A stretch of DNA of 64,000 bases from JASHVB01 sp035523995 (lineage in GTDB: Bacteria > Pseudomonadota > Alphaproteobacteria > Acetobacterales > Acetobacteraceae): assembly GCA_035523995.1 (NCBI GenBank), contig DATKPQ010000072.1:1-64000 (forward strand), read 5' to 3'. Made by a program: the position numbers and the translations under genes. Below, one piece after another: positions 60,928 to 64,000 of this stretch. A model generated the notes under the pieces. That model was not told the DNA's origin. It worked only from the letters and a program-made list of their open reading frames with translations, and did no database searches. The stretch's first letter is position 1. The number at the start of each line of letters is the position of its first letter.

Positions 60928-62619
60928 ATGACCCTGTTGAGCCGTTTACGCCTGCGCACCAAGCTGGCCCTGCTGATGATGGTGTCGGCGGCGGCGCTCG
61001 TCGTGCTGGCGTCTATTTCGGCGTCCATGATGTATCACCGCATGATCGACGACCGAATCGACAAGTTGCGCTCGCTGGTTTTGACGGTGCGGGGATTTGC
61101 GGAATCGTTGGAAAGCGAGGTGCAGGCGGGCCGTATGACTCGAGACCAGGCCATCGCGACACTGCGCGGCGAGGTTCACCATATCCGTTTCGGCTCTCGC
61201 GACGACTATTTCCTGGCGCAGACCACGGACGGCATGGTGGTCATGCATGGCGGCGATCCGGCACGCGAGGGCAAGCCGACCACTGCCAAAGACGACGCCG
61301 GGCACAGCAGCGCGGACCTGGCGAACCAGGCGCTGCAAGGCACGAATCTTGGTATGATCACTTATTCGGTTGCCAAGCCTGGCAGCGAGACCAAGTTGCC
61401 GAAGCTTTCCTATGTCGCACGATTCCCCGCGTGGGGTCTTGATTTCATTACCGGGAGCTGGATCGACGATATCGACGCCGCGTACTATAGGTTGCTGTCG
61501 CGGATCATCTTGACGAGCGGTGGCGCCATTCTGGTTACGTCGCTGATCGCGCTGCTGATCAACCACGACATCGCGGGTTCGCTCGGCCAATTGAGTGGCG
61601 TGATGACGCTGCTGTCGCACGGGAACCGCGATGCTCCGGTTCCAGGCACTGATCGCGGGGACGAAGTGGGTGCCATGGCGAAGGCCGTCGTGATCTTCAA
61701 GGACGGGCTGACGGAATCGGAACTAATACGTAACGAAAAGGACGAGCTCAAGCGTCGGGGCGCGGGTGATCAGCGGGCCGCCTTGCTCCGCATGGCAAAC
61801 GATTTCGAGAACAAGGTGGGCGGGCTGCTGGATATTCTGTCATCAGCATCGACCGAACTGGAAGCGACGGCGGCGTCGATGACCGCGGCGGCGGATAACA
61901 GCGGCCGGCAGGCGATCGCGGTGGCGTCTGCAGCGGAAGAAGCCAGTGCCGGCCTGCAAACCGTCGCGGCGGCAGCGGACGAGCTGGCCGGATCGGTGAA
62001 CGAGATCAGCCGGCAGGTCGGCGAATCCTCGAAGATCGCCGGCCAGGCGGTTGACGAGGCGGCACGCACCAGTGTCATCGTCCAGGCGTTGTCGGATGGC
62101 GCGGAGAGGATCGGCGACGTGCTCGGGCTGATCGCCACGATTGCCGCACAGACCAATTTGCTGGCGTTGAACGCGACGATCGAGGCGGCACGTGCCGGGG
62201 ATGCGGGCAAGGGGTTCGCGGTGGTGGCGTCGGAGGTGAAGAGCCTTGCCAATCAAACCGGCAAGGCGACGGCGGAGATTGACGCGCAGGTTGGGCAAAT
62301 CCGGGTTGTCACCCAAGAGGTGGTCGCGGCGATTCGCGGTATCTCGGCGACGATTCAGAAGGTCAGTGCGATTGCCGCATCGATCGCGGCGGCCGTGGAA
62401 GAGCAGGGGTCGGCGACGGCGGAGATCGCGCGGAACGTGCAGCAGACGAGCGCCGCCGTGCGCGACGTGAGCAGCGGCATTGGCGGCGTCAGCCGGATTG
62501 TGGGTGAGACGGGCGCGGCTGCGGGACAGGTGCTGTCGGCCGCCTCGGACCTGTCGCGGCAGACCGGGCAGCTTGCCAATGAAGCGCGCGAGTTCGTGTC
62601 TGGGGTGCGCGCCGCCTGA
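60928..62619 (+). CDS. Methyl-accepting chemotaxis protein with Cache-type sensor
   Basis: Chemoreceptor of about 563 residues. The first helix is near 14-35, followed by a periplasmic Cache domain (about 40-190) with DDYFLAQTTDGMVVMHGG and PAWGLDFITGSWIDD, and a second helix near 195-213. HAMP is at about 210-260. The signalling domain has the tip segment IATIAAQTNLLALNATIEA. The ATG at 60928 follows a gtg at 60925 that could also be used. A ggag lies upstream. It has no PilZ domain, unlike the receptor at 31.6 kb. Ligand unknown. Confidence 0.92.
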   Translation: MTLLSRLRLRTKLALLMMVSAAALVVLASISASMMYHRMIDDRIDKLRSLVLTVRGFAESLESEVQAGRMTRDQAIATLRGEVHHIRFGSRDDYFLAQTTDGMVVMHGGDPAREGKPTTAKDDAGHSSADLANQALQGTNLGMITYSVAKPGSETKLPKLSYVARFPAWGLDFITGSWIDDIDAAYYRLLSRIILTSGGAILVTSLIALLINHDIAGSLGQLSGVMTLLSHGNRDAPVPGTDRGDEVGAMAKAVVIFKDGLTESELIRNEKDELKRRGAGDQRAALLRMANDFENKVGGLLDILSSASTELEATAASMTAAADNSGRQAIAVASAAEEASAGLQTVAAAADELAGSVNEISRQVGESSKIAGQAVDEAARTSVIVQALSDGAERIGDVLGLIATIAAQTNLLALNATIEAARAGDAGKGFAVVASEVKSLANQTGKATAEIDAQVGQIRVVTQEVVAAIRGISATIQKVSAIAASIAAAVEEQGSATAEIARNVQQTSAAVRDVSSGIGGVSRIVGETGAAAGQVLSAASDLSRQTGQLANEAREFVSGVRAA

Positions 62620-62770
62620 CGGCGGTGCGGTGACCGAATCACGACGGGCGGGTACATGCCTCTCGCCTGGTATCCCTGTTCGCGTTTGTCGCCAGGCTTG
62701 TGCGGCCCGCTTCGGCGTTAAGGAGTCACCACAGAGACGCACGGCGCGCCGGGTCAGCCATTCCGAGGAC

Positions 62771-62796
62771 TGATAGTATGCGGTGATAGTATGCGG
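62771..62796. repeat. Tandem 13-bp repeat
   Basis: Two perfect copies of tgatagtatgcgg in direct order between the chemoreceptor and the surface protein gene end. Purpose unknown. Confidence 0.7.
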
Positions 62797-62802
62797 CGAA
62801 GC

Positions 62803-64000
62803 TCAGCCCATGTGCGACGGTATGCCGATGGGATGCGACGGTCTATCCGCCAACAGCATCGTTCCTGCCGATCCGGTGCTGCCGGCCGGCTGCGGTGTTA
62901 AAGAGGATGCGGACCCTGTTGTGAAATCCGCAAGCGACATGGACTGGGCCGCCGGATCGATCGTCACTGCCGCGGCGCCGGTTGTCTCTACACCCGCCTG
63001 GTTCCAGATGTCGAAACTGATGGTGTCAGAACCGCTGCCGGTGCCGGCGGTGTAATGCAGGCTCGCCAGGATCGCGTTCACATCTACATAGTCTGTTGAC
63101 ACCGCAAGATTGTTCGTACCGGAGCCAGCCACTGCCTGGCCGGCCGCGTTGGTTGCCGTGAGCGTCCCCGTGCTGTCGCTGATGGCCAAGAACAGATGGC
63201 CGGGATTGCCGGCGGCGAAGCTGTCGGAATAGCTGCCGGCGACCGCCACGGTGCGGCCGGAGGCGACTGTCTCGCTGGATGGTTCCTGCAACGCGGGTCC
63301 GGACGAACTGCTGCCGCCGTCGATGGTGATCGGAATGGCGCGGATCGTCGAAACCGGCGCGGATGGCGATACCTGGAACGTTACGGTATCCGTGCTCGCT
63401 CCCGCTGCGGGCACGTAGGCCAGGCTGGCGAGATCGGCTTCCATCTGCGACGTGGAATTCGACGACAAAGTGAGCTGATGCGTGCCCGAACCGGTGGCGC
63501 CATTCATGTACAGCGTGCCGGATTGCGCGGTGATCACCGCGGTGCCGCCTTGCGTGCCGAGATTCTCGATCGACACGTCGTTCAGCGCGAGCGTTGTGCC
63601 TTGTGCGACTGTCGCCGTCGCCGGTGTGGCGATCTCCGGATCGAACATGCCGCTGATGCCGCCGCCGGGGACATAGACGATCTCGCCGGGATTGCCGGGG
63701 CCGCCGACCACGTTTTGTTCGAAGTTGCCGGTGGTGAAGCTGCCGCCGAGCACAATAGCCTGTGCCAGCGTGCCATTCGTGGCAACGTCAAGCGTGCCGT
63801 TGGCGAAATTCATCGTCCCGCCGTCGCCGGCGGCGCCGTACAGGTCGAGTTTTTCGCCGGGCCCGAAGTCGGTGACCATGGCACCGCCGGCCAGCGCGTT
63901 CGATTGCTCCAGCGCCAATGCGCCGGTGCCGGTGAACGCGATGTTGCCGCCGGCCACGGTGCCGTCGATCAGCAGATTGCCGCTGTCGCCGATGCCGGCT
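62803..64000 (-). CDS. Large repetitive surface/secreted protein, C-terminal part (runs off window)
   Basis: The minus-strand frame stays open to the window edge with no supported start, so this is the C-terminal 399 or so residues of a larger protein. The first part has beta-helix-like repeats (GNIAFTGTGALALEQSNAL, VTDFGPGEKLDLYGA). The rest looks like immunoglobulin/cadherin-like modules rich in Thr, Ser and Gly (ITAQSGTLYMNGATGSG, GSDTISFDIWNQAG). The end is LADRPSHPIGIPSHMG. No Cys is visible in the fragment. Such architecture fits a giant adhesin or secreted protein. Its secretion route cannot be told from this end. Confidence 0.75.
   Translation of the reverse strand, partial: AGIGDSGNLLIDGTVAGGNIAFTGTGALALEQSNALAGGAMVTDFGPGEKLDLYGAAGDGGTMNFANGTLDVATNGTLAQAIVLGGSFTTGNFEQNVVGGPGNPGEIVYVPGGGISGMFDPEIATPATATVAQGTTLALNDVSIENLGTQGGTAVITAQSGTLYMNGATGSGTHQLTLSSNSTSQMEADLASLAYVPAAGASTDTVTFQVSPSAPVSTIRAIPITIDGGSSSSGPALQEPSSETVASGRTVAVAGSYSDSFAAGNPGHLFLAISDSTGTLTATNAAGQAVAGSGTNNLAVSTDYVDVNAILASLHYTAGTGSGSDTISFDIWNQAGVETTGAAAVTIDPAAQSMSLADFTTGSASSLTPQPAGSTGSAGTMLLADRPSHPIGIPSHMG

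Overview
The window is a GC-rich, densely coded bacterial chromosome segment. Gene content suggests an alphaproteobacterium, most likely Rhodospirillales/Acetobacteraceae-like: a DUF2125 protein, an ftsE-ftsX-ydcF-plsC operon, gatC/ruvX divergence, many ABC uptake systems, and typical alphaproteobacterial dispersed palindromes. The taxonomic call is inference. No rRNA, tRNA, CRISPR array or intact insertion sequence was seen.

Layout. 1-6.7 kb: oligopeptide-type ABC transporter genes, with one DppC-type permease, two ATPases, a solute-binding protein (SBP) and a second DppB/DppC permease pair. 6.7-14.2 kb: a catabolic-looking block on the minus strand (TylF-like methyltransferase, dihydroorotate-dehydrogenase-like protein, cyclase-family hydrolase, intradiol dioxygenase). 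It is divergent from two tandem, near-identical LivK-type SBPs and followed by a LysR regulator. 14.8-18.7 kb: HSL-type esterase, glutathione reductase, uronate-dehydrogenase-like SDR, small EF-hand protein. 18.9-26.8 kb: hydantoinase/oxoprolinase B and A, divergent from a DadA-type FAD oxidoreductase, an EamA transporter and an APC permease. 26.9-31.5 kb: UPF0182 membrane protein and an FAD_binding_2 dehydrogenase. 31.6-38.2 kb: an Aer-PAS/PilZ chemoreceptor, a 2-hydroxyacid dehydrogenase and a CHASE-GGDEF-EAL protein. 39.1-41.5 kb: gatA-gatC and divergent ruvX. 41.5-45.2 kb: two tandem glycoside-hydrolase-like paralogues, the second with a calcium-binding (RTX-like) tail. 45.5-47.1 kb: a histidine kinase with an ethylene-receptor-like N-terminus. 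47.1-53.6 kb: MFS transporter and a livKHMGF branched-chain-amino-acid-type ABC operon. 53.8-58.5 kb: ACT-like protein, DUF2125 protein, and ftsE-ftsX-ydcF-plsC with interlocked start/stop codons. 58.6-64 kb: GFA protein, GT39-type glycosyltransferase, Cache chemoreceptor, and the C-terminal part of a large surface protein running off the window.

Two dispersed repeat families run through the spacers. One is a REP-like element with arms beginning tgtcattgcgaggagcg (about 2.97, 15.74, 48.65 and 52.16 kb; the last is a tandem 30-nt array between livK and livH). The other is a CCTCTCCC...GGGAGAGG palindrome, usually just 3' of genes and in places running into coding sequence. A third palindrome type lies in frame inside the N-terminal coding region of hydantoinase B.

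The gene content describes a metabolically versatile heterotroph taking up peptides, amino acids and aromatic or amide compounds, with c-di-GMP-linked chemotaxis. The items most worth follow-up are the ethylene-receptor-like kinase, the paired GH-like/RTX genes, the repeat array inside the liv operon and the in-frame palindrome in hydantoinase B.
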